Positions 1-8,410 are shown, counted from the stretch's first letter. The stretch: 64,000 nucleotides of DNA from Flagellimonas spongiicola (GCF_023502425.1 NZ_JAMFMA010000002.1:930001-994000); one strand, 5' to 3'. The notes: generated by a model not told the origin, from the letters alone. Made by a program: numbers and translations.

Positions 1-199
1 GGATGATAAAGTGATGCCGTTGTTGGGCTTTGCAACCGGAATAGAGTTTTCCCAAGTCGCCATCATCCTGATTATTTTGGCCTTGGCCTATTTCATTTTG
101 GACGTGTTAAACGTAAAAAGAAAGCTGTTCATCGGAATTGCATCCATTTTGGTCATTATCATTACAATACCCTTGCTAATCGCTACGTTTCCCCAATAG
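1..199 (+). CDS. HupE/UreJ-family membrane protein, C-terminal fragment
   Basis: The reading frame is open to the left edge: codons 2-10 read D-D-K in frame before the GTG and ATG at 11 and 14. This is therefore most likely the last 66 residues of a longer gene rather than a small protein. The visible part has a G-F-x-x-G-I-E-x-x-Q motif followed by two hydrophobic helices. That is the look of the C-terminal end of HupE/UreJ-type permease-like proteins, where a GFNxGxExGQ-like motif precedes the last helices. In flavobacteria such a gene often lies just before a dCMP deaminase and an S41 protease, as here. The family assignment rests on this short motif and on context. A separate 62-aa membrane protein starting at 14 is the alternative. 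Confidence 0.6.
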   Translation, partial: DDKVMPLLGFATGIEFSQVAIILIILALAYFILDVLNVKRKLFIGIASILVIIITIPLLIATFPQ

Positions 200-270
200 G
201 GCCTTCGTTAAAATTAATAGAATATAATTGTACGTGACTTGTAAAGCAGGTATATTTAAGTATTGATGAT

Positions 271-708
271 ATGACGGTAAGCAAACAAGAAAAGTACGAT
301 AAGGCTTATTTAAGGATGGCTCAGGAATGGGGCAAACTGTCCTATTGTAAAAGAAAACAAGTTGGGGCCATAATTGTTAAAGATCGCATGATTATTTCAG
401 ATGGCTATAATGGTACGCCAACTGGTTTTGAGAATTTTTGCGAAGATGAAGAAGGTTACACTAAATGGTATGTGCTACATGCAGAAGCGAATGCCATTTT
501 AAAGGTAGCTTCATCAACCCAATCTTGCGAAGGTGCAACCTTGTATATCACCTTATCTCCTTGCAGGGAGTGCAGTAAGTTGATTCATCAAGCAGGTATA
601 AAACGTGTGGTGTATAAAACCGCATACAAAGATGATTCTGGACTTAAATTTTTAGAACGCGCAGGCGTTGAAGTCCATCATCTACCCATATTGGAAGAAA
701 TGGTCTAA
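271..708 (+). CDS. dCMP deaminase family protein (ComEB-like)
   Basis: This is a zinc-dependent cytidine/deoxycytidylate deaminase of 145 residues. The zinc site is complete: H70-A-E72 supplies one ligand and the proton-shuttling glutamate, and P97-C98-R-E-C101 supplies the two cysteine ligands. The family converts dCMP to dUMP, feeding thymidylate synthesis in the cytoplasm. The N-terminal SKQEKYDKAYLRMA helix and the NGTP segment near residue 47 are typical of the dCMP rather than the CDA or TadA branch. The next gene, an S41 protease, begins 15 bp downstream, so the two probably share a transcript. The start is the only ATG that preserves the full N-terminal helix. Confidence 0.9.
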   Translation: MTVSKQEKYDKAYLRMAQEWGKLSYCKRKQVGAIIVKDRMIISDGYNGTPTGFENFCEDEEGYTKWYVLHAEANAILKVASSTQSCEGATLYITLSPCRECSKLIHQAGIKRVVYKTAYKDDSGLKFLERAGVEVHHLPILEEMV

Positions 709-723
709 CCCCACCATTCAGCT

Positions 724-2349
724 ATGAAAAAGAACTATCAATATATTCTGCCAACCCTACTGGCCTTTGTTTTGGCTATTGGAATCTTCATAGGAGGCAA
801 ACTTCATTTCAATGACACACCCGAAAAGCTATTCAGCACAAATTCCAAAAAGGATAAGCTAAATCGATTAATCGATTACATCGACTACGAATACGTAGAC
901 GAGATTGATACGGATAGCATTGTGGATGTAACCGTCAATAATATCTTGGGCAAATTAGATCCCCATTCCGTCTATATCCCTAGAAGCGAGATGGAGGAGG
1001 TATCCGAGAACATGAAAGGTGATTTTGTGGGCATTGGTGTGAGCTTTTATATGTATAGAGATTCTATCACTGTTATAAGAACCATAAAGAATGGACCAAG
1101 CCATAAAAGTGGTATCAAGCCAGGGGATCGCATCCTGATTGCTGGACAGGATACCTTATTTGGAAAAAGTATCCCCAATAATGAAATCGTCTCTACCCTT
1201 AAGGGCAAAATAGGGACCAAAGTGGATCTTAAGGTTTACCGAAAACAAGACGATGAGATGCTCGATGTAACAGTGACTCGTGATCGTGTTCCAATAAGGA
1301 GTGTTGATTCGTATTACATGCTCACACGGGATATGGGCTACATCAAAATCAATCGGTTTGCGGAGTCGACTTTTAATGAGTTCAAGGATGCACTTAGAAA
1401 GTTAAAATTGCGCGGAGCTGAGAAACTAGTTTTGGATTTGCGTGATAACCCAGGGGGCTATTTGGGTATTGCCGAAAAGTTGGCAGATGAATTCTTGGAA
1501 GATGACAAGTTAATCTTGTTTACCAAAAACAAAAAAGGACGGGTTAAGAAGGCATTTGCAACAAAAAAGGGAGAGTTTGAGGACAAACCTGTATATGTAT
1601 TGATCAATGAACGCTCCGCGTCTGCCAGCGAAATTATTGCAGGTGCTTTGCAGGATAATGATATTGGTACCATTGTGGGTAGGCGCTCATTTGGCAAAGG
1701 ATTGGTGCAACGTGAAATGGATCTTGGTGATGGTTCTGCTGTTCGCTTGACGGTTTCCCGGTACTACACGCCAACTGGAAGGTCTATTCAGCGATCGTAT
1801 AAAAAAGGACATAAGGATTATTACCAAACGTTCATGGAACGCTATCACAATGGGGAATTAACTTCCGTTGATAGTATTAAAGTGGCAGATTCCTTAAAGT
1901 TTGTTACCCCAAAAGGAAAGGTGGTCTACGGTGGTGGCGGAATTATTCCAGATGTATTCGTGCCTATTGGTGATAATGAAGAAGAGGCCGTTGAGAGCTT
2001 GGACAGTGCCGAGTTCTTTTCCCGATTCATCTTCGAACATTTAGAAAAAGATAGAGGGCGATACTCCTATCTTTCTAAAAATGAATTTTTGGATGACTTC
2101 AGGGTTGACGATATTCTCTTTGATGAATTCATCCAGTTTGTGTTGAATAGAAAGATAAAACTGGATTTCTATGCCCAGGAAGATAAAATAAAGGATTACC
2201 TAAAAGCCAATATCGCGGAACAATTGTTCTCTCCCAATCTATCTGCCCAAATAAAAGGAGAGCACGATACAATGTTGGAAAAAGTAAAGGAATTGGATCA
2301 GGACATTTTCAATAAATCCATTATGGAGACCGTTCAAAACAGAAATTAG
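724..2349 (+). CDS. S41 family C-terminal processing peptidase with PDZ domain
   Basis: This is an exported serine protease of the CtpA/Tsp family, 541 residues. Residues 7-25 form an N-terminal signal anchor. A PDZ domain runs from about 95 to 185 and the TSPc catalytic domain from about 195 to 380. By spacing to E. coli Tsp (S-x10-D-x13-K) the catalytic triad is S300 (in RSASASEI), D311 and K325 (in FGKGLVQ). The substrate-binding DLRDNPGG strand is at 238-245. The family trims or degrades envelope proteins by their C termini. A helical tail of about 130 residues after the catalytic domain is usual for Bacteroidota members. It follows the dCMP deaminase closely and ends in a 4-bp convergent overlap with the next gene. 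Confidence 0.93.
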   Translation: MKKNYQYILPTLLAFVLAIGIFIGGKLHFNDTPEKLFSTNSKKDKLNRLIDYIDYEYVDEIDTDSIVDVTVNNILGKLDPHSVYIPRSEMEEVSENMKGDFVGIGVSFYMYRDSITVIRTIKNGPSHKSGIKPGDRILIAGQDTLFGKSIPNNEIVSTLKGKIGTKVDLKVYRKQDDEMLDVTVTRDRVPIRSVDSYYMLTRDMGYIKINRFAESTFNEFKDALRKLKLRGAEKLVLDLRDNPGGYLGIAEKLADEFLEDDKLILFTKNKKGRVKKAFATKKGEFEDKPVYVLINERSASASEIIAGALQDNDIGTIVGRRSFGKGLVQREMDLGDGSAVRLTVSRYYTPTGRSIQRSYKKGHKDYYQTFMERYHNGELTSVDSIKVADSLKFVTPKGKVVYGGGGIIPDVFVPIGDNEEEAVESLDSAEFFSRFIFEHLEKDRGRYSYLSKNEFLDDFRVDDILFDEFIQFVLNRKIKLDFYAQEDKIKDYLKANIAEQLFSPNLSAQIKGEHDTMLEKVKELDQDIFNKSIMETVQNRN

Positions 2350-2549
2350 TCTTCCTTGATTTTTTTATCGATTTTTTTACTTGCCGCAAAAATCAAGACC
2401 AATACAATAGCGCAAAGCGATGCAACTATCCCAATAAGTGCAATGGTGCTATCGCCTTGAAATGGATTGTTGAAATCCACCAAGGTAAGATTGAAGGCTA
2501 TTAAACCCATCGCCAGTAAGATCAATATGATTATAAAAGTTTTGTTCAT
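2346..2549 (-). CDS. small two-helix membrane protein, unknown function
   Basis: A 67-residue protein starting at the ATG whose A is at 2549; a TTG one codon upstream is less likely. It has two hydrophobic helices (about residues 3-22 and 36-57) separated by a short polar loop (FNNPFQGDST), and a lysine-rich tail KKIDKKIKED. That is the layout of small inner-membrane proteins with a cytoplasmic basic tail. It lies 16 bp downstream of the MarC gene on the same strand and probably shares its transcript. Its end overlaps the S41 peptidase by 4 bp. I do not recognise a family and give no function. Confidence 0.65.
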   Translation of the reverse strand: MNKTFIIILILLAMGLIAFNLTLVDFNNPFQGDSTIALIGIVASLCAIVLVLIFAASKKIDKKIKED

Positions 2550-2564
2550 CAAAGAAGATTCGTT

Positions 2565-3143
2565 CTAGTTCAAGAATAATTGATTGACGTTGGTAGCGAA
2601 GAGCTTGACTGCAATGGCAAGCAATATCACTCCAAAGATTTTCCGTATTACATTAAGGCCATTTTTACTTAGCAAACGCTCTATTCTGGCACTCGATTTA
2701 AGCACGATATATACAAAGATAATATTTACAAAAATGGCCACTATGATGTTCTCCACATGATATTCTGCTCTCAAAGCCAGTATGGAAGTGAGTGTTCCGG
2801 CACCGGCAATCAACGGAAAAGCAATAGGCACTACGGAAGCCGTTTCAGCTTCATCATCCTTGAACAAGCTTATACCCAATACCATCTCGAGGGCCAAAAA
2901 GAAAATGACAAATGCACCGGCCACGGCAAAGGAATTTACATCAATCCCAATGAGTTTCAGGATGCTTTCCCCAACAAAAAGAAACGCAATCATTATGACC
3001 ACGGCAACTAGCGACGCTTTTTCTGATTGAATATGTCCTACCTTTTTACGTAACGAAAGAATTATGGGAATACTTCCCAAAATATCTATCACCGCAAATA
3101 GCACCATGCTCGCAGTGATTATTTCTTTTACACTGAAGTTCAT
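2565..3143 (-). CDS. MarC family integral membrane protein
   Basis: A 192-residue multi-pass protein with six predicted hydrophobic segments, the usual size and layout of the MarC/UPF0056 family. Family features include an N-terminal FxVIDxxGSIPI segment, where MarC proteins read DPxGxxP, and the central PIAFPLIAGAGTLTSI motif around residue 106, which is the clearest signature. Transport substrates of the family are not established, and its old link to multiple antibiotic resistance was not borne out. A good -7 element (TACATTTG, 3163-3170 on this strand) lies 20 bp upstream of the start. The small membrane protein downstream is probably co-transcribed. Confidence 0.9.
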   Translation of the reverse strand: MNFSVKEIITASMVLFAVIDILGSIPIILSLRKKVGHIQSEKASLVAVVIMIAFLFVGESILKLIGIDVNSFAVAGAFVIFFLALEMVLGISLFKDDEAETASVVPIAFPLIAGAGTLTSILALRAEYHVENIIVAIFVNIIFVYIVLKSSARIERLLSKNGLNVIRKIFGVILLAIAVKLFATNVNQLFLN

Positions 3144-3162
3144 AGCTTAATGTTTTAGTCCG

Positions 3163-3170
3163 CAAATGTA
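3163..3170 (-). promoter_or_regulatory. Bacteroidota -7 element for marC
   Basis: On the minus strand this reads TACATTTG followed by C, a full match to TAnnTTTG(C). Its distance to the ATG of the MarC gene (3143) gives a leader of roughly 12-15 nt. I see no good -33 TTTG at the usual 19-21 nt spacing. Confidence 0.5.
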
Positions 3171-3233
3171 CGATGAAAACAAAGCTCTTGGATTTGATTT
3201 GGATTCGGAAATCGTCAATTTTCTGTTTTCAAT

Positions 3234-3241
3234 TAAATTTG
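3234..3241 (+). promoter_or_regulatory. Bacteroidota -7 element for the DUF3109 gene
   Basis: TAAATTTG followed by C matches TAnnTTTG(C) exactly and lies 19 bp before the ATG at 3261, giving a leader of about 13 nt. It is paired back to back with the marC promoter in the 117-bp divergent intergenic region. No convincing -33 element is present. Confidence 0.5.
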
Positions 3242-3260
3242 CGTAAAAAGACGGGCAGCA

Positions 3261-3833
3261 ATGTTTCAAATCGATAAAACCATAGTTTCCGAAGAGATTT
3301 TGGACAATGATTTTGTTTGCAATTTAAATGCGTGCAAGGGAGCTTGCTGTGTAGACGGTGAATATGGTGCTCCCCTTGAGGAGAATGAGACGGGTATATT
3401 AGTGGACATCTTTCAAAAAGTAAGACCGTATTTAAGAAAGGAAGGTGTTGATGCTATATTGGAACAAGGCGCATTTGTAAAGGGTGAAGATGGTGAATGG
3501 GAAACGCCCCTAGTGAACAAAAGCGAATGTGCCTATGTGGTTTTTGATGAAAAGGGCATTACCAAATGTGGAATAGAGGCGGCTTACCTTGATGGTGCAA
3601 TTGACTGGAAAAAACCAGTTTCATGCCATTTATATCCTGTGAGAACACGTGAGTATTCAGAGTTTACAGCAGTTAACTACCACAGATGGGAAATTTGTGA
3701 CCCGGCATGTGCTTTAGGTGAAGAACTGAATGTTCCGATTTATAAGTTCGTGAAAGAGGCATTGATACGAAAGTTCGGTGAAGCGTGGTATAAAGAACTT
3801 GAGGAAGTGGCAGCGGAAAATGCTAAATCGTAG
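3261..3833 (+). CDS. DUF3109 family cysteine-rich protein
   Basis: A 190-residue cytoplasmic protein of the DUF3109 family, common in Bacteroidota. The N-terminal third carries a C-x3-C-x3-C-C cluster (CNLNACKGACC, about residues 20-30), and further cysteines sit near 93, 103, 121, 145 and 149. The layout resembles the YkgJ-type zinc/iron-chelating CxxxCC proteins and suggests metal or Fe-S binding. No reaction is established. A promoter-like TAAATTTG lies just upstream. Its last 11 bp overlap the 3' end of the convergent sensor kinase gene. Confidence 0.85.
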   Translation: MFQIDKTIVSEEILDNDFVCNLNACKGACCVDGEYGAPLEENETGILVDIFQKVRPYLRKEGVDAILEQGAFVKGEDGEWETPLVNKSECAYVVFDEKGITKCGIEAAYLDGAIDWKKPVSCHLYPVRTREYSEFTAVNYHRWEICDPACALGEELNVPIYKFVKEALIRKFGEAWYKELEEVAAENAKS

Positions 3834-5790
3834 GAATGTCCAAAATAACCTTTGTGCCAGTCGGATTCCCGTTATTATCAAACAAGTCTACAATATCTAC
3901 ATCAAAACTGTTTTGGTAGTCCTTGGAGAAATTGGCAAAGCGTTCCTTTGTGATGCGAATTCCGACCGATTTTCTTTTTAATACACGGTTTTCCTTATTG
4001 GCTTGGGCTGCTCCTCTACCTACACCATTATCCACAATTTCAATGGTAACATGGCCATCATTTTTCTTTTTGATGTTCAGGTCTATCATTTTTTCTCCTT
4101 CTTTTGGCGATAGCCCGTGCCAGAGCGAATTCTCCAAAAATGGTTGCAACGCCAACGATGGTATTTTGATGGTGTCTGGGTTTAATTTGTCATCTACATG
4201 AATCGCAAAATTGATTTCGTTGGAGAATCTTATGTTTTCGATGTTCATGTAAAGTTCCACGGTTTCCAGTTCTTCCGCCAATGTAATTTCTTTGAGCGAT
4301 GAGGCTTCTAAAATCCTTCTTATCAACTTGGAGAATTTATTTAGATAGTGAACCGCATTTTTCTGCTCGTTGTTAATAATGTACAGTTTGATGGAATTCA
4401 ATGAATTGAACAGGAAATGAGGGTTCATTTGACTACGAAGCATATTTTGCTCCAGTGTCAACACCCGTTTCTCATTCTTACTTTGATATTGACGATATAA
4501 GATGTAAAGTATAGAGGAGATCAGACCAACAATCAAAGCACTTACCAATAATGTGGTTTGGTTTTTACGAAGTCGCAGGCGTACAATCTCGTTTTCTTTG
4601 GCCAAAACTGAAATTTGATTGCTCTTTTTGTCCGCTTCGTATTTGACGATTACATCATTCATGTAGCGGAAGTTGGTAGCGCTGGAAATTTGTTTATTGT
4701 ATTCGTCAGCGCGTTTATAATACTCATACGCATCCTTAAAATTTCCTCTGGCCTCTTCAAATTCTGAACGCTTTTGATAGGCATAAAGAACACTACTTGG
4801 CATGTTATGGGTACGAGCCATTTCCAATCCTTCCTCAATGAATTCCTCAGCTTTATCAAAATTGCCCAACTCGGTATGTGCCCATCCGGTATTGATGAAG
4901 ATGGTGGAGGTGACAAAGAAGTCACCAATGGTCTTGGATTGTTCATGCAAAGGCTCTAAAAGCACTAAAGCAGCATAAGGCATATCTTGTTTTAGATAAA
5001 TTTGAGCCAAGCTGTTTTTGCAAATGATTCTTCCGTATGTGGAATTGATATCTTCATTGAAGGCCAAGGACTTCCTGTAATTTTCCAGGGCACCTTCTAA
5101 ATCACCCTTTAACTCCAAACATTCCCCAATATTTTGATGGTTAATGGCCAAGCCCAGTTTATTGCCCAGTTCTTCTTCCAATTTCAAGGCCCTTGTAAAC
5201 TGAACTATGGCTAAATCATACTGCTCCAAGCTCTGATAAAGATTGCCAATACTGTTCAAAGAAACATTGATACTTCTTTTAATGTGATGTGAAGGATTTT
5301 CAACTGTTTCTGCCAATTCCAGTGACTGCTGATTATAATCCAATGCCGTTTTTATGGCGTCCGCTCGTCTATAAACTACACCAAGCATATTCAAACATCT
5401 AACCCTTAATTCAATATTATTGGCTTGCTCTGCAAGAGCTAGAGCTTCCTTATGTAAATCGGCGGATTCTTTGAATTTAGAGTAGTTTCTGTATTTGGCA
5501 CCAATTTGATCCAATGCATAGGATTCTCCTTCCAGATAACCAGCTTCTTTGCTGAGGTTGGCAAAATAGCGAAGTAGTAAAGTGTCTCCAGTTTCTGATT
5601 TTAGTTCCGTGTTCAGGACTAAGTATGTTTTCGGGCGCATTTTAACAACACGCTCCGCTTTTTCCTTGAAAGATTCAGGAATTTCTTGTCCATAACCGAA
5701 TTGAAAAAACCAAACGAAAACCCCACAAAAGAGGAGCACTCTTCTGTATATATAAATGGGGGAGGTTTTTATTGGTTGTGGAATAGGCAC
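3823..5790 (-). CDS. TPR-containing LytS-type sensor histidine kinase
   Basis: A 655-residue membrane sensor kinase. A signal segment (about 17-34) is followed by a long periplasmic array of tetratricopeptide repeats (about 80-370). Next come a coiled stretch, one transmembrane helix (about 411-432), a His_kinase domain with the phospho-accepting H458 in M-N-P-H-F-L-F-N-S-L, and an ATPase domain with the D-N-G-V-G-R-G box. This is the Bacteroidota form of LytS/YehU kinases, which signal to LytTR regulators. The partner regulator lies 15 bp upstream on the same strand (5806-6540), so the pair is one operon with the regulator first. The start is uncertain: the first codon is GTG, and a GTG at codon 18 would still keep the signal segment. 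The ligand of the TPR sensor is unknown. Confidence 0.9.
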   Translation of the reverse strand: MPIPQPIKTSPIYIYRRVLLFCGVFVWFFQFGYGQEIPESFKEKAERVVKMRPKTYLVLNTELKSETGDTLLLRYFANLSKEAGYLEGESYALDQIGAKYRNYSKFKESADLHKEALALAEQANNIELRVRCLNMLGVVYRRADAIKTALDYNQQSLELAETVENPSHHIKRSINVSLNSIGNLYQSLEQYDLAIVQFTRALKLEEELGNKLGLAINHQNIGECLELKGDLEGALENYRKSLAFNEDINSTYGRIICKNSLAQIYLKQDMPYAALVLLEPLHEQSKTIGDFFVTSTIFINTGWAHTELGNFDKAEEFIEEGLEMARTHNMPSSVLYAYQKRSEFEEARGNFKDAYEYYKRADEYNKQISSATNFRYMNDVIVKYEADKKSNQISVLAKENEIVRLRLRKNQTTLLVSALIVGLISSILYILYRQYQSKNEKRVLTLEQNMLRSQMNPHFLFNSLNSIKLYIINNEQKNAVHYLNKFSKLIRRILEASSLKEITLAEELETVELYMNIENIRFSNEINFAIHVDDKLNPDTIKIPSLALQPFLENSLWHGLSPKEGEKMIDLNIKKKNDGHVTIEIVDNGVGRGAAQANKENRVLKRKSVGIRITKERFANFSKDYQNSFDVDIVDLFDNNGNPTGTKVILDIPTI

Positions 5791-5805
5791 GAGTGTTAAA
5801 GGGGG

Positions 5806-6540
5806 TTACAGCATATCCAGAAAGTCGGATTTCTTCTGTCGTGAAACTGGTATCTTATGGTTGGATTCCAGAACAACATAGCCGTCGGTTTTTAAGAATT
5901 CTTTTATTTTGTTCAGATTGATGATATAGGAATTATGGATTCTGAAAAAACTGGTTTCAGGCAAGATGGTATTTACTTCTTTTAGCTTTTTAGTGAGCAA
6001 TATCTTTTGGCCATCGCTTAGAAAAATGGTGCTGTAGTTTCCATCGGATTCTGCATAAAGGATATCATCGCTATTAAGGAAGAGCAATTTCCCATCCGTA
6101 TTAATGGTGATTTTTTTACTCTGTGATTCCGAGTTGAAATTCAAGAGTATTTTTTCCAGTTTTTCAGCCGTCAGATTTTTGGCATTGAATTTTTTGATTT
6201 TGGCTATAGTCACTTCAAGGTCATCGGTATCAATGGGCTTCAACAGATAATCAATCGCCTCGTTCTTTAACGCCTTTAACGCATATTGGTTGTAAGCAGT
6301 GGTTATAACTACCGGGAAGTTTTTGTTTTTTAGGTTTTTAATGAACTGGAACCCATCCATTGCAGGCATTTCAATGTCAAGAAATAAACAATCCGGAGTG
6401 TTCCGCTCCAAATAATCAAGTGCTTCATGTGCATCTGTAAAAGACGCAATGATATCCACCTCATCACTGAGATTGGTCAATTCCCAACTAAGACTTTGTA
6501 GTGCTTTGACTTCGTCATCAACAATAACTGCTTCTAACAT
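5806..6540 (-). CDS. LytTR family DNA-binding response regulator
   Basis: A 244-residue response regulator. The receiver domain (1-120) has the acidic pocket D8-D9, the phospho-accepting D55 in FLDIEMP, and the conserved K-P pair in LLKPID. The C-terminal LytTR domain (about 145-244) includes ILYAESDGNYS and the F-R-I-H-N-S-Y-I-I-N-L-N-K-I recognition segment. LytTR proteins bind pairs of short direct repeats spaced about two helical turns apart. Such a pair (16 bp, period 21 bp) lies upstream of the divergent small gene at 6810. The regulator precedes and is co-transcribed with its kinase, and has its own -7 box TAAATTTG at 6560-6567. Confidence 0.95.
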   Translation of the reverse strand: MLEAVIVDDEVKALQSLSWELTNLSDEVDIIASFTDAHEALDYLERNTPDCLFLDIEMPAMDGFQFIKNLKNKNFPVVITTAYNQYALKALKNEAIDYLLKPIDTDDLEVTIAKIKKFNAKNLTAEKLEKILLNFNSESQSKKITINTDGKLLFLNSDDILYAESDGNYSTIFLSDGQKILLTKKLKEVNTILPETSFFRIHNSYIINLNKIKEFLKTDGYVVLESNHKIPVSRQKKSDFLDML

Positions 6541-6559
6541 GCTCCATTTTGATATAATT

Positions 6560-6567
6560 CAAATTTA
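6560..6567 (-). promoter_or_regulatory. Bacteroidota -7 element for the LytTR operon
   Basis: On the minus strand the bases read TAAATTTG, an exact TAnnTTTG match 20 bp before the regulator's ATG (6540). The predicted leader is about 13 nt. I saw no -33 TTTG at standard spacing, so activity may be weak or activator-dependent. Confidence 0.45.
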
Positions 6568-6700
6568 GGATTATTCTTAAGAAGGGACTGTATTTATGTG
6601 CTAATGGGTCTATAGTGCGTATAACTGGCATAATATGGCTGTAGACTGAAAAAAGCACTATATATCAGCTAAATTCATCAAAAAAGGAGCGAAAAACGAT

Positions 6701-6737
6701 CAACCATTTATACATAAAAGACAACCGATTATACATA
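6701..6737 (+). promoter_or_regulatory. candidate LytTR operator: two 16-bp direct repeats, 21-bp period
   Basis: CAACCATTTATACATA (6701-6716) recurs as CAACCGATTATACATA (6722-6737). The two differ at two of 16 positions and are offset by exactly 21 bp, two turns of DNA. LytTR regulators such as AgrA bind two 9-bp direct repeats at about this period. The opposite strand carries the GTT core (GGTTG) in each copy. The pair ends 26 bp before a -7-like element (TATACTTTG, 6764-6772), the usual place for an activator site. The adjacent regulator is of the LytTR type. The assignment is an inference from arrangement, not a proven site. Confidence 0.6.
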
Positions 6738-6740
6738 CGA

Positions 6741-6752
6741 CCATCTAGATGG
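6741..6752. promoter_or_regulatory. perfect 12-bp palindrome CCATCTAGATGG at the -33 position
   Basis: CCATCTAGATGG is its own reverse complement. It sits 3 bp after the second LytTR-like repeat and 11 bp before the -7-like TATACTTTG, so it occupies the -33 region of the candidate promoter of the 6810 gene. It may be part of a regulator site or chance. Confidence 0.35.
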
Positions 6753-6809
6753 AGCTTATGTTTTATACTTTGGTAGGGTCTAATTAAGATAACCAATAAA
6801 CTGAATCCA

Positions 6810-7134
6810 ATGAGAAAGTGCTTTTTGTTATTTGTGCTTTTGATTATTGCTTTAATATGCGCTTCTGTATTGGAGGAGGGTAAAGATTTAAAGATTCAAT
6901 CGGAATGGACGGAAGTGGCTGACCGGCGCTAGTAACGTTCCTGATAAGTTCTTATACATTACTAAAAAATGTGCGGCCAGGGCAACCAACCTCTTGATCA
7001 TAGAAACTGCTTGCAAAAAATACCCCCGCGTATTCTTAGGTATCGGTTTGGTTTTGGGTTTCGGGGGAACTACCTAAAATGAACTTTCCGAAGATGCAAC
7101 GGGGAATGGCCGTACTTTTGGTAATGAATCATAA
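6810..7134 (+). pseudogene. short secreted-protein gene, broken (or recoded), next to the LytTR system
   Basis: An ATG at 6810 opens a 40-codon frame encoding a clear signal peptide (K-C then an L/I/F-rich stretch ending L-I-C-A-S) and a short mature part, stopping at TAG 6930-6932. A second frame (+1) is open from about 6886 to TAA 7075-7077 and encodes about 50 further plausible residues (GASNVPDKFLYITKK..., then hydrophobic VFLGIGLVLGFGGTT). It continues past that stop with NELSEDATGNGRTFGNES to TAA 7132-7134. The +1 frame has no usable start of its own. The simplest reading is one gene of about 105 codons damaged by a frameshift near 6890-6930 and one in-frame stop. Recoding, or an independent 40-aa peptide, is possible. 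A strong terminator follows at 7169-7210. I do not recognise the family. Confidence 0.5.
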
Positions 7135-7168
7135 AACGACAGTCTTAGCGTAATTTCCATATGAATAA

Positions 7169-7210
7169 GACCAAAAAGTATATTCAACTTATACTTTTTG
7201 GTCTTTTTTT
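7169..7210 (+). terminator. intrinsic terminator of the 6810 unit
   Basis: A perfect 14-bp stem, GACCAAAAAGTATA (7169-7182) with its complement at 7190-7203, closes a 7-nt loop and is followed directly by a run of seven T (7204-7210). It defines the end of a transcript starting near 6775, which supports the idea that the small locus is or was expressed. Confidence 0.85.
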
Positions 7211-7423
7211 ATTGGTCCAAACCTAACACCAAATATGACAATTTTATAAACTACCAAAAGTCAAGGAACATCACTTGCCAAGCTAGATTTCAACATGTTG
7301 TGTTAAAAACTTTGCCCCTCAATTCATAAATCACACTTTAAAAATTGGGCGCATTTTTGAATCTTTGTTAGCCCTATTCGCAGGGAAAATCCATTCCATT
7401 TTATAATTTTTAACGCACACTAT

Positions 7424-8410
7424 ATGTCTACCGCCATAGAACCTATTCTTCAAGAAAACAAAGACCGATTCGTCATTTTTCCCATAAAGCATCATGATTT
7501 ATGGGAATGGTATAAAAAATGTGAAGCCTGTTTTTGGACTGCGGAAGAGATAGATTTGCACCAAGATTTAACAGATTGGAATAATAAACTCAGTGAAGAT
7601 GAGCGCTATTTCATAAAGCATATCTTGGCCTTTTTTGCAGCTTCTGATGGTATAGTGAACGAAAATCTGGCTGAGAATTTTGTGAATGAAGTTCAATATT
7701 CAGAGGCAAAATTTTTCTATGGTTTTCAGATAATGATGGAAAACATCCACTCGGAGACCTACTCCTTGTTAATCGACACTTATGTCAAGGATGAAAAAGA
7801 GAAAAATGTGTTGTTTAAGGCCATTGAGAATTTTCCTGCCATCAAAAAGAAAGCGGATTGGGCACTAAAATGGATTGACTCTCCAAGTTTTGCAGAGCGT
7901 TTGATTGCATTTGCAGCAGTGGAAGGTATTTTCTTTTCCGGTGCATTTTGCTCAATTTTCTGGTTGAAGAAAAGAGGGTTGATGCCTGGCTTAACGTTCT
8001 CAAATGAGCTGATTTCCAGAGATGAGGGGATGCATTGTGATTATGCTGTTCATCTACACAACAAACATTTGATCAACAAAGTACCAAAAGAGCGCATTAA
8101 GGAAATTATTGTTGATGCCTTGAATATTGAGCGTGAATTCATCACGGAATCCTTGCCAGTAAGTCTTATAGGTATGAACGCCAAATTGATGACACAATAT
8201 TTGGAGTTTGTAACAGATCGTTTATTGGTGGAACTCGAATGCGAAAAAGTATATAATGCCACCAATCCATTTGATTTCATGGACATGATTTCCCTTCAAG
8301 GAAAAACAAACTTCTTTGAAAAACGTGTATCGGAATACCAAAAAGCTGGAGTGCTGAACAAGGATAAAGACGCTGATTCCCAAAAAATCAGCTTTGACGC
8401 CGACTTTTAA
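7424..8410 (+). CDS. nrdB: ribonucleoside-diphosphate reductase beta subunit (class I)
   Basis: The radical-generating small subunit of class I ribonucleotide reductase, 328 residues, the usual size. The di-metal site and radical tyrosine are visible. A helix with W-T-A-E-E-I-D gives the first acidic ligand. E106-N-I-H109-S-E-T-Y113 carries a ligand pair and the tyrosine. A second helix ([11 protein letters not shown]) and a third ([12 protein letters not shown]) give the remaining Glu and His ligands. The enzyme reduces ribonucleotides to deoxyribonucleotides in the cytoplasm. It is followed after 139 bp by nrdA; a hairpin with a T-run (8431-8456) lies between them. Confidence 0.97.
   Translation: MSTAIEPILQENKDRFVIFPIKHHDLWEWYKKCEACFWTAEEIDLHQDLTDWNNKLSEDERYFIKHILAFFAASDGIVNENLAENFVNEVQYSEAKFFYGFQIMMENIHSETYSLLIDTYVKDEKEKNVLFKAIENFPAIKKKADWALKWIDSPSFAERLIAFAAVEGIFFSGAFCSIFWLKKRGLMPGLTFSNELISRDEGMHCDYAVHLHNKHLINKVPKERIKEIIVDALNIEREFITESLPVSLIGMNAKLMTQYLEFVTDRLLVELECEKVYNATNPFDFMDMISLQGKTNFFEKRVSEYQKAGVLNKDKDADSQKISFDADF

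Noticed and set aside
2757..3030. Open frames on the plus strand inside marC, and similar antisense frames inside aspS, dxs, the RND pump and others
   Set aside because: They mirror the reading frame of the real genes and have no protein-like composition or start context.
7411..7426. ACACTATAT just before nrdB, resembling half of an NrdR box
   Set aside because: Only one imperfect copy was found; NrdR boxes come in pairs, and the element runs into the start codon.
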